64,000 nucleotides of DNA from contig OY760938.1 of assembly GCA_963664255.1 (NCBI GenBank), forward strand, positions 1,364,001 through 1,428,000, given 5' to 3'. This DNA is from G963663775 sp963664255 (GTDB lineage: Bacteria > Bacillota > Clostridia > Oscillospirales > Butyricicoccaceae). The notes under the pieces were generated by a model. The model was not told where the DNA came from, did no database searches, and saw nothing but the letters and a program-made list of their open reading frames with translations. A program made the position numbers and the translations under genes. Below, in pieces: positions 7,679 through 16,206 of the stretch (positions within the stretch are counted from its first letter, which is position 1; each line of letters begins with the position of its first letter).

Positions 7679-8986
7679 TTACCGATATAAAACCGGATGA
7701 AACCGAAACGGTTCTTCATTGGTCATCGACACAATACATTGCCCAATGTCCAGCTTGGTGACCTCCCAGTCCTCCACGGCGCTGCCATCCACAATTTGTT
7801 CGTGCATTCCCTTGTAAGAGGCGGTTGCCATAATGCTGATTTGCTTGCGGTTGCGTCCATGGCGGTCGCCAATGATGCGGCGGCTTTTTTCGTCAAACAG
7901 GCGAAACGCAAACATCGTGCCAAAGCCAGAGAGCAGGCTGTGTGCCAAGGGGGCTGTATAGGTGTTTTCCACCTGCCCGACATTCTGAATGCCTGCAATC
8001 ACCTTTACGCCCAGCGAACGACCAAAATTCAGCGCATTGTCCATGTAATTGAGCTTGGGAATGAGCGGGAATTCGTCCAAAATAAAATATACATTGCCCT
8101 TTGGCTTTCCCTGCCCCAGCGACTCTTTCATGGCAAGGTCAATCAGAACGGTGTAAATCGCCTCCAACGTATTGCCGGATGCCACATCATATTCCAGAAA
8201 AATACTCTTTCCGCCTTTTTCTTGTACGGCGCGGCGTATCGAAAAATCGCCTTGCTCCGCAAAAGAGCCAACAAACAGCTCCTGCGCAACCGTAAACAAT
8301 GGTGAAAGATAGCTCTGCGTGGTTGCGCTGTTTTCGCTCATGATATAGCTGGTTGCCCAAGAAAGGTCCCGATATTGCTGCAATTTTTCTCGAATAACCT
8401 TCGCATTTGCGCTGTTAAATGCATTTTTGAGGAAACGGTTGTGATAGGGTTTCCCTGTCCGCTCACTGTCGCGCAAAAAGGCAATTATCAGCGCACAAAA
8501 AATATCCCGCGCGCCCATAATAAACCCAGGGCTTTGGGAATTGTCAATGTGCTTTTTGAAAACCGATGTCCCCACTTCACGCACGGTTTCAATCCGCTCA
8601 TCCTCCGGTGTCACAAGAATATCGTCAAAAATATTCCAAAACACTACGTTCTTATCCGCATCAATGCGCTTCTTATTGCCAATGACATAATCCCCCGGTC
8701 GATAAAACTCCTGTAAATAATCGCCCTTCGCATCGAAGAAAATGACAACATCCTCGGGTGTGATGCTGTCCAGCACCACACCACGAAGCAAATGATAAAT
8801 CAGATTGGATTTGCCGCTGCCGATTGCCCCCAGCGCCAAGATATGCTTGCCCAGCATCGTGGGGTCAATCACCACACCGGTATTGTCCTGTCCTCGAATC
8901 CCGCGCGGTGCCCTGCCTTTTCCTACCACTGTGCCGGGGGCAAGGTCTTGCAGCTGCTGCCCTTCTAAAACCTCTTGATACATCAT
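7679..8986 (-). CDS. VirD4/TraG-type AAA ATPase without membrane anchor
   Basis: A 435-residue P-loop ATPase of the type IV coupling-protein/FtsK-HerA group. Walker A is GAIGSGKS (53-60), VIFFDAKGDY (81-90) is the conserved K-G-D/E-containing strand of TraD/TraG proteins, Walker B is VYFILDEF (299-306), and GIQNVGQ (332-338) matches the glutamine sensor motif. The helical insert lies between about 140 and 240. Unlike VirD4 or TraD it has no N-terminal transmembrane domain. Its start overlaps the PH-like membrane protein gene by 4 bases (ATGA), so translation is coupled and the partner may supply the membrane anchor (inference). No relaxase, VirB4 or other conjugation gene is nearby, so DNA conjugation is unlikely. 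Confidence 0.88.
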   Translation of the reverse strand: MMYQEVLEGQQLQDLAPGTVVGKGRAPRGIRGQDNTGVVIDPTMLGKHILALGAIGSGKSNLIYHLLRGVVLDSITPEDVVIFFDAKGDYLQEFYRPGDYVIGNKKRIDADKNVVFWNIFDDILVTPEDERIETVREVGTSVFKKHIDNSQSPGFIMGARDIFCALIIAFLRDSERTGKPYHNRFLKNAFNSANAKVIREKLQQYRDLSWATSYIMSENSATTQSYLSPLFTVAQELFVGSFAEQGDFSIRRAVQEKGGKSIFLEYDVASGNTLEAIYTVLIDLAMKESLGQGKPKGNVYFILDEFPLIPKLNYMDNALNFGRSLGVKVIAGIQNVGQVENTYTAPLAHSLLSGFGTMFAFRLFDEKSRRIIGDRHGRNRKQISIMATASYKGMHEQIVDGSAVEDWEVTKLDIGQCIVSMTNEEPFRFHPVLYR

Positions 8987-9840
8987 GAGAAGAACCCTGT
9001 GTCATCCTGCTGCGGCTTTTTCTGCGCCATAGGCGGCGGCGGGGGCGGTGCCTGCCGCTGCATCGGCTGCGGCACAGGCTGCTGCACTGGTTGAGGTTGA
9101 TATGCATCATATTGCGGTGGCTGGGGCTGCTTTGGCGTGATGGTGATATTGGGAATGCTGTCTTTAATGGCGCTCAAGTCTGGCATTGCCGAGCGCAGCG
9201 TTGCATTCAGCACAGAGGTATTGACCGGCTGTGCCGCATAACCCCTCCACTTATCGACCGCACGGTCACCCATGGTTTTCAAATCCAGCACGATGGCACC
9301 CAATTCGTTCATCATCTGCAATGCTTCTTTGGTGGGTGCTGCATTGAGTGCGAGCGCGGCACCCTGTCCGCTGGTGGAAAACAGGTTGCTGAGAAAGCCG
9401 CCATTGGAAATGCTGATGTCCGATGCACCGACCGCAATGCCTGTGCCCGACACTGCCGAGGATTTGATGCTGAGGCTGTAGCCGGAATTGAAGCTGTTTG
9501 CAAAGCACAAAATTCCAAGCAGCAGCCCGAGAATCGGCATCACAATGGTAACGATGCCTACAATACCCACGATGATACAAACAATGCCCAGCAAAAGCAG
9601 CCCAAATTTAAACCCGCTTCCGTAATATGTATTGATGGCAGAAACCGATTCAATCGGCACCTCCTTAACAATGGTGCTGGTTTTGCCCTTGCCTTGATAG
9701 ATAATGCGCTTATTGGTGACGGCAACGTCCCCGCGTGCTTTCGGCTTTTTGTTGGTAGTGATGTGATACTGGCGCACCAAGGTTTCTCCCTCGCTCAGTT
9801 CAATGGATGAGCCGGGAAGCGATAAAATGTTACCTGGCAT
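8983..9840 (-). CDS. PH-domain-like two-TM protein with proline-rich tail
   Basis: A 285-residue protein. Residues 15-70 (EGETLVRQYHITTN, GDVAVTNKRIIYQG, VPIESVSAI) resemble the first half of a bacterial PH-like domain. Two transmembrane helices (about 78-98 and 100-116) interrupt it, and the second half (YSLSIKSSAVSGTGIAVG, then KEALQMMNELGAIVLDLK with GD near 191) follows. The last 60 residues are rich in proline and glutamine, including a run of six prolines, a likely protein-interaction tail. GAGGAGG precedes the ATG by 8 bases. The stop overlaps the ATPase start. It is a plausible membrane docking partner for that ATPase. Confidence 0.8.
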   Translation of the reverse strand: MPGNILSLPGSSIELSEGETLVRQYHITTNKKPKARGDVAVTNKRIIYQGKGKTSTIVKEVPIESVSAINTYYGSGFKFGLLLLGIVCIIVGIVGIVTIVMPILGLLLGILCFANSFNSGYSLSIKSSAVSGTGIAVGASDISISNGGFLSNLFSTSGQGAALALNAAPTKEALQMMNELGAIVLDLKTMGDRAVDKWRGYAAQPVNTSVLNATLRSAMPDLSAIKDSIPNITITPKQPQPPQYDAYQPQPVQQPVPQPMQRQAPPPPPPMAQKKPQQDDTGFFS

Positions 9841-9897
9841 TTGAAAAACCTCCTCATGTTTTTTTCATTCTTATGAATTTCTATACGTGAATACGGC

Positions 9898-11385
9898 TCA
9901 GCGGCAAACAACCTCTCCCAAACAGGTATCTTGATATTTCGACCCTGCATAAATCGAGCGAATGGTGATTTTAACGGAGCTGGTATCTATCGTTCCGCTC
10001 AACGGAATGCTTTGCCACGCTCTGCCATCCGACAGGGTGTAGTTTATTTGGCTTCCATCGGAAAACTCCACGACAATGTCCTTCACACGCGCATTGGAGA
10101 AATATGTCGTATCCGTGCGCTGATAGCCATTTTGAATACGCAGCTCCTGCAAGTGCGCCGTTTCCCCGCTGGCAGTGCGCAGCATAATCCATTCTCCTAT
10201 CCCGTAGCCGTCTGCGCCTTCCACCCATGCGGTATCGGCATCTCCATCGACAGCATTTGCAGCCGTATACGCATAGCTGGCGGACGGCGGCAGGGTTGAG
10301 GAAGCAGAAGCCGCAATCTCACATTGTGTCCAATCGCGCAAAGACGGCTGCGCTTCCGCTGCGGATTCCTGCTGTGTTGCAGGTGTGTCCTGCTCGGCGA
10401 GCATTTGCTCAATTTGGGCGGCGTCCTCTGGGTGTTCTGCAATAAATTGCTTGATGTCCTCTTCAACTGTCTGCAGTTCTTCATCGCTCAGAGTGCCCGC
10501 GACCGCCTGCACCTTCAGCTGCAGCAGCACCTCCTGCAGCTCTTGCAGCGATTGTATCCCCGGTGTATCGCTCTGCGCCGCATCGGTTGCCTGCGTTTCG
10601 GTGTCCGTTGGGTTCGGTGCTGCATCTTCTTGCGCGCTCGGGGTCGTCTGTGTCTGATTCTGCGCCGCTTCCGCGTCCATATCTACACTGCCTTGTGTGG
10701 TTGTCACCGCTGCCGACTGCTTTTGTGGGGCAGCGCTGCTGTCCTTCTGCCATGGCAGCCAGCCCATCTTCCAGCAGAGGATTCCCACGCTGAGCAGCAG
10801 CAATCCCACTGCAAGGGCAATTACGCCTATTTTCTTCCAATTCTTAGGTGCATCCGGTGCATTGCCTGTGGCATATCCCACCTGCGCGGCGGGCATCTCC
10901 TCCACTTCGATGGGATACACCACGCGCTCATACTGTCCGGTTTGCGGATAAAACCAAGTGATGACACGCACCGGCAGATTTGTCTGGCTGTCCAGCTCCT
11001 GACACTCTTGATAATACAATCCGCTATTCTCATCATACACAAAGCCCTCGGGTATCTCTTCGGAAGCATCCCCAAGCGTATCGCTATGCGGCGAAAGTGC
11101 CTCTTCCTGCGGCAATGCCGCTTGAGGCTGCGGTTCTTCTGCAATTTCAGGTGCTTCCTGCGGTGGCATTTCATAGGGTACCTGCTGATATTCCCCGCTT
11201 ACGCTGTCGAACCAAGTGGCTCCAACCCCCTGTCCCGCCTGATTATACTCGATTCGATAATACAGCCCACTGTCCGCATCATACGCAAAGCCTTCCGGCG
11301 CATCATATTGCGGTATCGCTGCCCCGCACTGGCTGCAAACTGCATCGTCCGCAGATACCGGATTTTTGCATTTGGGACAATCCAT
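9898..11385 (-). CDS. Zinc-ribbon, one-TM protein with discoidin-like glycan-binding domain
   Basis: A 495-residue modular protein. Residues 3-20 hold a CPxC...CxxC zinc ribbon. Two repeats follow (about 29-71 and 111-157), each with PEGF-YD-SGLYY and a tryptophan-phenylalanine strand. One membrane helix spans about 184-206, then comes a low-complexity Gln/Thr/Ala/Asp region. The C-terminal about 140 residues (ANAVDGDADTAWVEGADGYG, then GEWIMLR and LGEVVCR) match the discoidin/F5-8-like glycan-binding domain found in streptococcal NADases. The topology puts zinc ribbon inside and glycan-binding domain outside. The start at 11385 follows GGGGAG; an upstream ATG at 11523 overlaps the -35 box. 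It is the promoter-proximal gene of the VirD4-like cassette. Confidence 0.85.
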   Translation of the reverse strand: MDCPKCKNPVSADDAVCSQCGAAIPQYDAPEGFAYDADSGLYYRIEYNQAGQGVGATWFDSVSGEYQQVPYEMPPQEAPEIAEEPQPQAALPQEEALSPHSDTLGDASEEIPEGFVYDENSGLYYQECQELDSQTNLPVRVITWFYPQTGQYERVVYPIEVEEMPAAQVGYATGNAPDAPKNWKKIGVIALAVGLLLLSVGILCWKMGWLPWQKDSSAAPQKQSAAVTTTQGSVDMDAEAAQNQTQTTPSAQEDAAPNPTDTETQATDAAQSDTPGIQSLQELQEVLLQLKVQAVAGTLSDEELQTVEEDIKQFIAEHPEDAAQIEQMLAEQDTPATQQESAAEAQPSLRDWTQCEIAASASSTLPPSASYAYTAANAVDGDADTAWVEGADGYGIGEWIMLRTASGETAHLQELRIQNGYQRTDTTYFSNARVKDIVVEFSDGSQINYTLSDGRAWQSIPLSGTIDTSSVKITIRSIYAGSKYQDTCLGEVVCR

Positions 11386-11494
11386 TTTTTCTCCCCGCCT
11401 TTCCTTCTTCCATTTTCCAGCACTCGCTTGGAAGATATTCGCTCTGTTCCAATTTCCACCATTGTTTACTTTCACGCGAAAGCCTTTTGATATT

Positions 11495-11523
11495 AAAATA
11501 GCACCTTCGCGAAAATTAGTCAA
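11495..11523 (-). promoter_or_regulatory. Promoter of the VirD4-like cassette
   Basis: Minus strand TTGACT (11523-11518), 17-bp spacer, TATTTT (11500-11495), about 110 bases before the zinc-ribbon gene. Nothing else in the cassette has an obvious promoter. Confidence 0.7.
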
Positions 11524-11579
11524 TCAAAAGATAGCAAACTTCTGCCAAATGGGTTCGGTGACAGAGGTTTTTCTTGCAT

Positions 11580-11635
11580 ATACATGAACGCAGGAGGTGC
11601 AGAGCATATGCCCCACGCCTCCTGCGTTCATGTAT
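11580..11635. other. Long hairpin between two leftward operons
   Basis: A 20-bp stem (11580-11599 with 11616-11635, one G-U) and a 16-nt loop that contains gcatatgc. It lies just after the stop of the sugar-binding lipoprotein gene. Neither side has a T-run, so it is either a 3'-end-stabilising hairpin or an atypical terminator. Confidence 0.6.
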
Positions 11636-11642
11636 GAAAATA

Positions 11643-12611
11643 TTACTGATAATCCTTTACATTGCTGGAATCAATCCAGATGCACTCTGTATAGGTCACT
11701 GGTTCAACGGTCTGCCCATTCAGCAGATTGGCCATGGTTTCCACGCCCAATGCGCCTTGCCCTGCGGCATCCTGCGAAATGGTGCCAGTCAAGCGGCCTG
11801 CTGCAATCGCTGCCACTGCATCATCAACTGCGTCAATACCATACACCTTGATGGTATCCTGCATATCTGCATCTTCCACTGCCTTCAGTGCACCCATTGC
11901 CATGCCATCGTTCTGCGCCACAATCGCATCCAACGCAGTGCCGGTCTGCAGCCAGTTTTCTACTAAAGACAGGGCTTCTTCGGTTGCCCAGTTTGCGGTT
12001 TCTGCAAATTCAACCGTGACATCCGGATTTTCTGCCAACACCTTGTCATAGCCCTGCTTGCGAATCAGCTGACCGTCCGAACCCATCGGTCCATACAGAA
12101 TCGCAATATGACCCTTGCCGCCCAGCGCTTCACAAATCTTGGTCATCTGCAGTTCGCCTGCCTTGGCATCATCGCCGCCGCAATACGCCGCTGCATATTG
12201 GTCCTGACCGCTCATCTTCTGCACCACGGTAATGACCGGGATGCCCGCATCATTGGCTTCTTTGATTGCCGGCACAACGCCGTCCACGGAAACTGATTCC
12301 ACCAAAATGCCATCATATTCCGAGTTGATTGCCTGCTCAATCTGGCTTGTCTGTGTTGCCTGGTCGTTTTTGCCATCAAACACGTCTACGGTGATGCCCA
12401 GTTCATCGCCCTTTGCCGTTGCACCGGATGCAACCGCTGTGGTAAAGGCATTGGTTTGGTGGCTCATACACAGCGCAATGCGGTAGCCGTCCCCGCCGCT
12501 CTGTGCCGCTGCTTCACCTGTTGCGGCATCGCCGGTAGTGGTGCTGCCGCAAGCCGTCATGCCCAGTGCCATTGCACCGGTCAAAAGCATTGCAAGTACT
12601 CTCTTTTTCAT
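11643..12611 (-). CDS. ABC sugar transporter substrate-binding lipoprotein (RbsB-like)
   Basis: A 322-residue periplasmic-binding-protein-type lipoprotein. The signal peptide ends in the lipobox LGMTAC (Cys20), then a short Ser/Thr/Gly linker and the two-lobe fold of the ribose/galactose class (IALCMSHQTNAFTTAVASGA, DGILVESVSVDGVVPAI, AQNDGMAMGALKAVEDA). AAGGAGG fixes the start at 12611. It binds sugar outside and delivers it to the permeases encoded upstream. It is the last gene of the two-component/ABC operon, 73 bases after a permease gene. A long hairpin follows the stop. Confidence 0.93.
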   Translation of the reverse strand: MKKRVLAMLLTGAMALGMTACGSTTTGDAATGEAAAQSGGDGYRIALCMSHQTNAFTTAVASGATAKGDELGITVDVFDGKNDQATQTSQIEQAINSEYDGILVESVSVDGVVPAIKEANDAGIPVITVVQKMSGQDQYAAAYCGGDDAKAGELQMTKICEALGGKGHIAILYGPMGSDGQLIRKQGYDKVLAENPDVTVEFAETANWATEEALSLVENWLQTGTALDAIVAQNDGMAMGALKAVEDADMQDTIKVYGIDAVDDAVAAIAAGRLTGTISQDAAGQGALGVETMANLLNGQTVEPVTYTECIWIDSSNVKDYQ

Positions 12612-12684
12612 AATAAAATCCTCCTTGAAAATCCATTCCCTACTCATGTTAGCACTATATCCCAAAAGCAATGCAAAACCGCTG

Positions 12685-13680
12685 TTATGCCTTTTTGCGC
12701 TTGCCTCTGACATCCATCAGCACTGCAAAAATAATGATGCAGCCCTTAATAATCAACTGATAATTGGAATTGACACGCAAAATGTCCAAGCCATTGGAGA
12801 TGACCGCCAGCATCAATGCGCCGATGATAACGCCATGCCATTTACCAGAGCCACCGGACATCGATACACCGCCGATAACTGCCGCCGCAATGGCATCCAT
12901 TTCATAGGATGCACCTGCCGTGGGCGAGCCTGTGATGGTGCGCGAAGCGACGAGCAATCCTGCAAAGCCTGCAAGCAGACCGGAAATCGTGTACACGATG
13001 ACACGCAGACGCTTGACATTGATGCCCGAAACAGACGCTGCAACCTCGTTGCCGCCAATCGCATAAATGCGCCGTCCAAAAATGGTTTTATTCAAAATAA
13101 AGGCGCAGATGGCTACCACAACCACCAAATAATACGCAAGATACGGGATGCCAAGCAGCTTGCCGGAGGCAATCGCTTCAAACTTGGAGGTCACATCATA
13201 TACAGGTGACCCGCCCGACACAATCAACGCCAGTCCACGCACGATGGTCATTGAGCCAAGCGTCACGATAAACGGCGGGATGCCGCCATACGCAATGCAG
13301 AAGCCATTGCATACGCCTACCAGACCGCCCACCAACAGCGCTACGAGAATCGGCACGATAAACCAATATTGTCCCGCGCCCGCAGTTTCGCCCGCCACCA
13401 AGGGATGCGCAAACATACAGGTGGCAACGCCCGCCAAGCCGACAATAGAGCCCACCGAAAGGTCAATGCCATCTGAAATGATGACAAACATCATGCCCAT
13501 CGCCAGAATGCCGTTTACCGAGGTTTGCTTGAGCACATTTATCATGTTTTTAACGGTCGCAAATTTGCCCCCTGAAATAATTGACAGCGCTATGACCAAC
13601 ACTGCAAATACAATCATCAACCCAAAATCTTTGAGCAAATGCTTTCTTTTCATCATCGAATCATTCATATCGTTCTTCAC
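12685..13680 (-). CDS. ABC sugar transporter permease (RbsC-like)
   Basis: A 331-residue polytopic membrane protein of the BPD-transp-2 family with about 8-10 helices and the conserved loop AIGGNEVAASVSGINVKRLR and the motif AAAVIGGVSMSGGSGKW, which contact the ATPase. The first possible start is a GTG at 13680 overlapping the ATPase stop by 4 bases; an ATG at 13668 has GGGGAG somewhat farther upstream, so the true start may be either. It forms the translocation channel with the second permease at 15277 or as a homodimer. Confidence 0.93.
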   Translation of the reverse strand: MKNDMNDSMMKRKHLLKDFGLMIVFAVLVIALSIISGGKFATVKNMINVLKQTSVNGILAMGMMFVIISDGIDLSVGSIVGLAGVATCMFAHPLVAGETAGAGQYWFIVPILVALLVGGLVGVCNGFCIAYGGIPPFIVTLGSMTIVRGLALIVSGGSPVYDVTSKFEAIASGKLLGIPYLAYYLVVVVAICAFILNKTIFGRRIYAIGGNEVAASVSGINVKRLRVIVYTISGLLAGFAGLLVASRTITGSPTAGASYEMDAIAAAVIGGVSMSGGSGKWHGVIIGALMLAVISNGLDILRVNSNYQLIIKGCIIIFAVLMDVRGKRKKA

Positions 13681-15167
13681 TCCCCAAACTTTGCAGCATA
13701 TGTCATAATCCGTTCCTGCGAAAAATCTGCCCGTGCCACTTCACCGGTCAAGCGTCCTTCCGCCATCACGATGATGCGATCAGATAATCCCATGACCTCC
13801 GGAATTTCCGAGGAAATGACAATCACGGCTTTGCCCGCCTGCACCATTTTTCCAATCAGCAGATAAATATCTCGTTTCGCTCCCACGTCTATGCCACGGG
13901 TCGGCTCATCCAAAATGATAATATCCGGCTCGGTCTGCAGCCATTTGGAAATGACCACCTTTTGCTGATTGCCGCCGGACAGATTGCCTACGCTTTGCTG
14001 TTCATCCGGTGTTTTGATGGAGAGCTCTTCGATGTATTTTTTCGCCAGAATCTTCTCCTGCTTGGGGTCAATCAGACCATTGGGAAAGAGATTGTCCAAA
14101 TCCACCAATGTGATATTTTCCGCCACGCTGCCCATCAGATTCAGCCCCGTCACCTTGCGGTCTTCGGTAATCAGCGCAATTTTTTGCGCAATGGCGTGCC
14201 GTGGATGCGTGATTTGAACCAGCTTGCCCTGCACATAGATTTCGCCGTTGCTCTTCTCCCGCATGCCAAAGATGGTTTCCACCAGCTCGCTGCGTCCTGC
14301 ACCCACCAAGCCTGCAATGCCCAGCACCTCCCCTCGGTGCAGCGCAAAGCTGACATTTTTGACACGCTTGCCCATAGAAAGCTCCCGTACTTCTAAAAGA
14401 ACCTCGCCAATCTTAGCCTGCGCCTTTGGGAACACCTCAGTAATATCTCGACCCACCATCATCTGAATCAGTTTTTGATTCGTCATATTGGCAGCCGCAT
14501 CGGTTCCGATAAATTTACCATCTCGCAGCACGGTAATGGTGTCACAAATCCGAAAGATTTCGTCCATTTTGTGTGAAATGTAAATGATAGACACGCCTTC
14601 GCTTCTGAGCCGCTCCATCTGCTTGAACAGCGTTTCCACTTCACGGTCTGTGATGGCAGAGGTTGGCTCATCCATGATAATAACACGTGACGACAGCGAA
14701 ATAGCCTTCACAATCTCAATCAGCTGGCATTGTGCCACGCTCAAATCCCGCATATACGCCGTTGCGTCTATCGGAATTTCAAGCGAACCCAGCAACGCTT
14801 TGGTTTCCTGTATCATGGCCTTTTTGTCCACCAACAGCCCTTTGCGCAGCTCACGCCCCATGTAGATGTTTTCAAAAACCTGCATATCCAGAATCGGATT
14901 CAGCTCCTGATGAATCATCGCAATGCCTTTTGCCATGGCATCCTTTGGATTATGAATCTGCACAGGCTCTCCCTGCAGCACGATATTTCCCGCATCCGGT
15001 GTGTAAATGCCCATTAAAATCTTCATCAGCGTGGATTTCCCCGCGCCGTTTTCTCCCATTAGCGCATGCACTTCACCCGGCCGTATCTGGAGCGTCACAT
15101 CTTCCAGCACTTTCACACCCGGAAAACTTTTGCTCACATGATTCATTTCCAAGACAAACTCGCTCAT
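13677..15167 (-). CDS. ABC sugar transporter tandem ATPase (RbsA/MglA-like)
   Basis: A 496-residue protein with two fused ABC domains. The first has Walker A GENGAGKST (38-46), the family's LSVAQ signature and Walker B VIIMDEPTSA. The second has the family-typical degenerate P-loop GLVGAGRSE, LSGGNQQK and IIILDEPTRGID. GGGAGG precedes the start. All catalytic residues expected for a working RbsA/MglA are present, in contrast to the degenerate copy at 16203. Its stop overlaps the following permease gene, so they are translationally coupled. Confidence 0.95.
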   Translation of the reverse strand: MSEFVLEMNHVSKSFPGVKVLEDVTLQIRPGEVHALMGENGAGKSTLMKILMGIYTPDAGNIVLQGEPVQIHNPKDAMAKGIAMIHQELNPILDMQVFENIYMGRELRKGLLVDKKAMIQETKALLGSLEIPIDATAYMRDLSVAQCQLIEIVKAISLSSRVIIMDEPTSAITDREVETLFKQMERLRSEGVSIIYISHKMDEIFRICDTITVLRDGKFIGTDAAANMTNQKLIQMMVGRDITEVFPKAQAKIGEVLLEVRELSMGKRVKNVSFALHRGEVLGIAGLVGAGRSELVETIFGMREKSNGEIYVQGKLVQITHPRHAIAQKIALITEDRKVTGLNLMGSVAENITLVDLDNLFPNGLIDPKQEKILAKKYIEELSIKTPDEQQSVGNLSGGNQQKVVISKWLQTEPDIIILDEPTRGIDVGAKRDIYLLIGKMVQAGKAVIVISSEIPEVMGLSDRIIVMAEGRLTGEVARADFSQERIMTYAAKFGE

Positions 15168-15276
15168 GCACCCACCTCCCTTTGTGTCTCTCCGTCATCT
15201 CTTGTTTTCTATCTCTATCATATCGAGATTTGCCCTGCGCCACAATGGGAGGATTTTCACATGAACAGGGGTAAAA

Positions 15277-16206
15277 TTAAGATTTCACCATTTTTGTTGA
15301 TAATGTAAGAAAAAGAATCGCACCTTTTATGACATTTTGATAATAGGACGCCAGATGCAGTGCCACAAATGCCGATGTTAGCATGGTTAAAAACAGTGCT
15401 GCACACACCACGGGCAGCACCTTGCCCCTGCCGCCAGAAAAGCCCACACCCCCCAGCGCAATCACCGTCAGCACATCCACGATGAAATAATCGCCGCCAT
15501 TTGGAGAAGCGACCCCAATTCGTCCCACATAAACAATGGCACCGATGGCGCAAAACAAGCTGCTCAGCGCAAATGCCACCATGCAGGTCTGGCGCACCGG
15601 CACACCCGCACGTGCCGCCGCCGTTTCATCGCAGCCGATGGCATAAAAAAACTTGCCCCAATAGGTTTTAGCAAGGATAAATGCCGCCAAAACCGCTAAC
15701 AGCCCAAACGTCAAAGAAGAGCAGGACAATCTCCAAATATGCCAAGCGGCGCCCCGCTCCAATGCCTCCGGAATTTTAAAAATCGGCAATCCATCGGCAA
15801 GAATATACGACACGCCCGACAGCATGACCGTTACGCCAATCGTTGAAATCATGGAATGCAGCCGATGGGTATAAATCAGCCATCCGTGCAGCGCACCAAC
15901 CAGCAGCGCAAACAGCAGCGTGCCCAAAATGGCAATTACGGCGTGCAAATGCGGCATTCGCATCAAAATCGCACAAAAAATGCCGTATAATGCCGTTTGT
16001 GCGCCTATGGAAAAATCAATATATCCCGCAATCAGTACAAATAAAATCCCCAGTGACTGAATGCCCAGCAGGGACGCCTGTGTTAAAATATTGAAATACA
16101 TCCCCGCATGATTGAAGCCTGGTGCAATGCCTGCCGCAATCGCAATAAACGCCACAAAAAGGAGCAGCCGCACCCACGGAAACCCCCGCTTTAAACCGTA
16201 TTTCAC
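15277..16206 (-). CDS. Second ABC sugar permease (RbsC-like, divergent)
   Basis: A 309-residue permease of the same family as the one at 12685 but clearly different in sequence (AIGCDETAAARAGVPVRQ, IALGGVGFSGGRGK). I start it at the GTG at 16206, where GGAGG stands 7 bases upstream and the codon overlaps the stop of the degenerate ATPase (GTGA); an in-frame ATG at 16239 has no such signal. It probably pairs with the permease at 12685 as a heterodimer, or serves a second transporter together with the degenerate ATPase. A 109-base spacer separates it from the functional ATPase gene. Confidence 0.9.
   Translation of the reverse strand: MKYGLKRGFPWVRLLLFVAFIAIAAGIAPGFNHAGMYFNILTQASLLGIQSLGILFVLIAGYIDFSIGAQTALYGIFCAILMRMPHLHAVIAILGTLLFALLVGALHGWLIYTHRLHSMISTIGVTVMLSGVSYILADGLPIFKIPEALERGAAWHIWRLSCSSLTFGLLAVLAAFILAKTYWGKFFYAIGCDETAAARAGVPVRQTCMVAFALSSLFCAIGAIVYVGRIGVASPNGGDYFIVDVLTVIALGGVGFSGGRGKVLPVVCAALFLTMLTSAFVALHLASYYQNVIKGAILFLTLSTKMVKS

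Noticed and set aside
7679..8986. VirD4-like ATPase as part of a conjugative element
   Set aside because: No relaxase, VirB4, integrase or attachment site within the neighbouring sequence, and the operon is closed by its own promoter and terminator.
10324..11490. 388-codon plus-strand frame over the zinc-ribbon gene
   Set aside because: Cys/Arg/Leu-rich shadow translation without start signals, opposite to a gene with clear domains.
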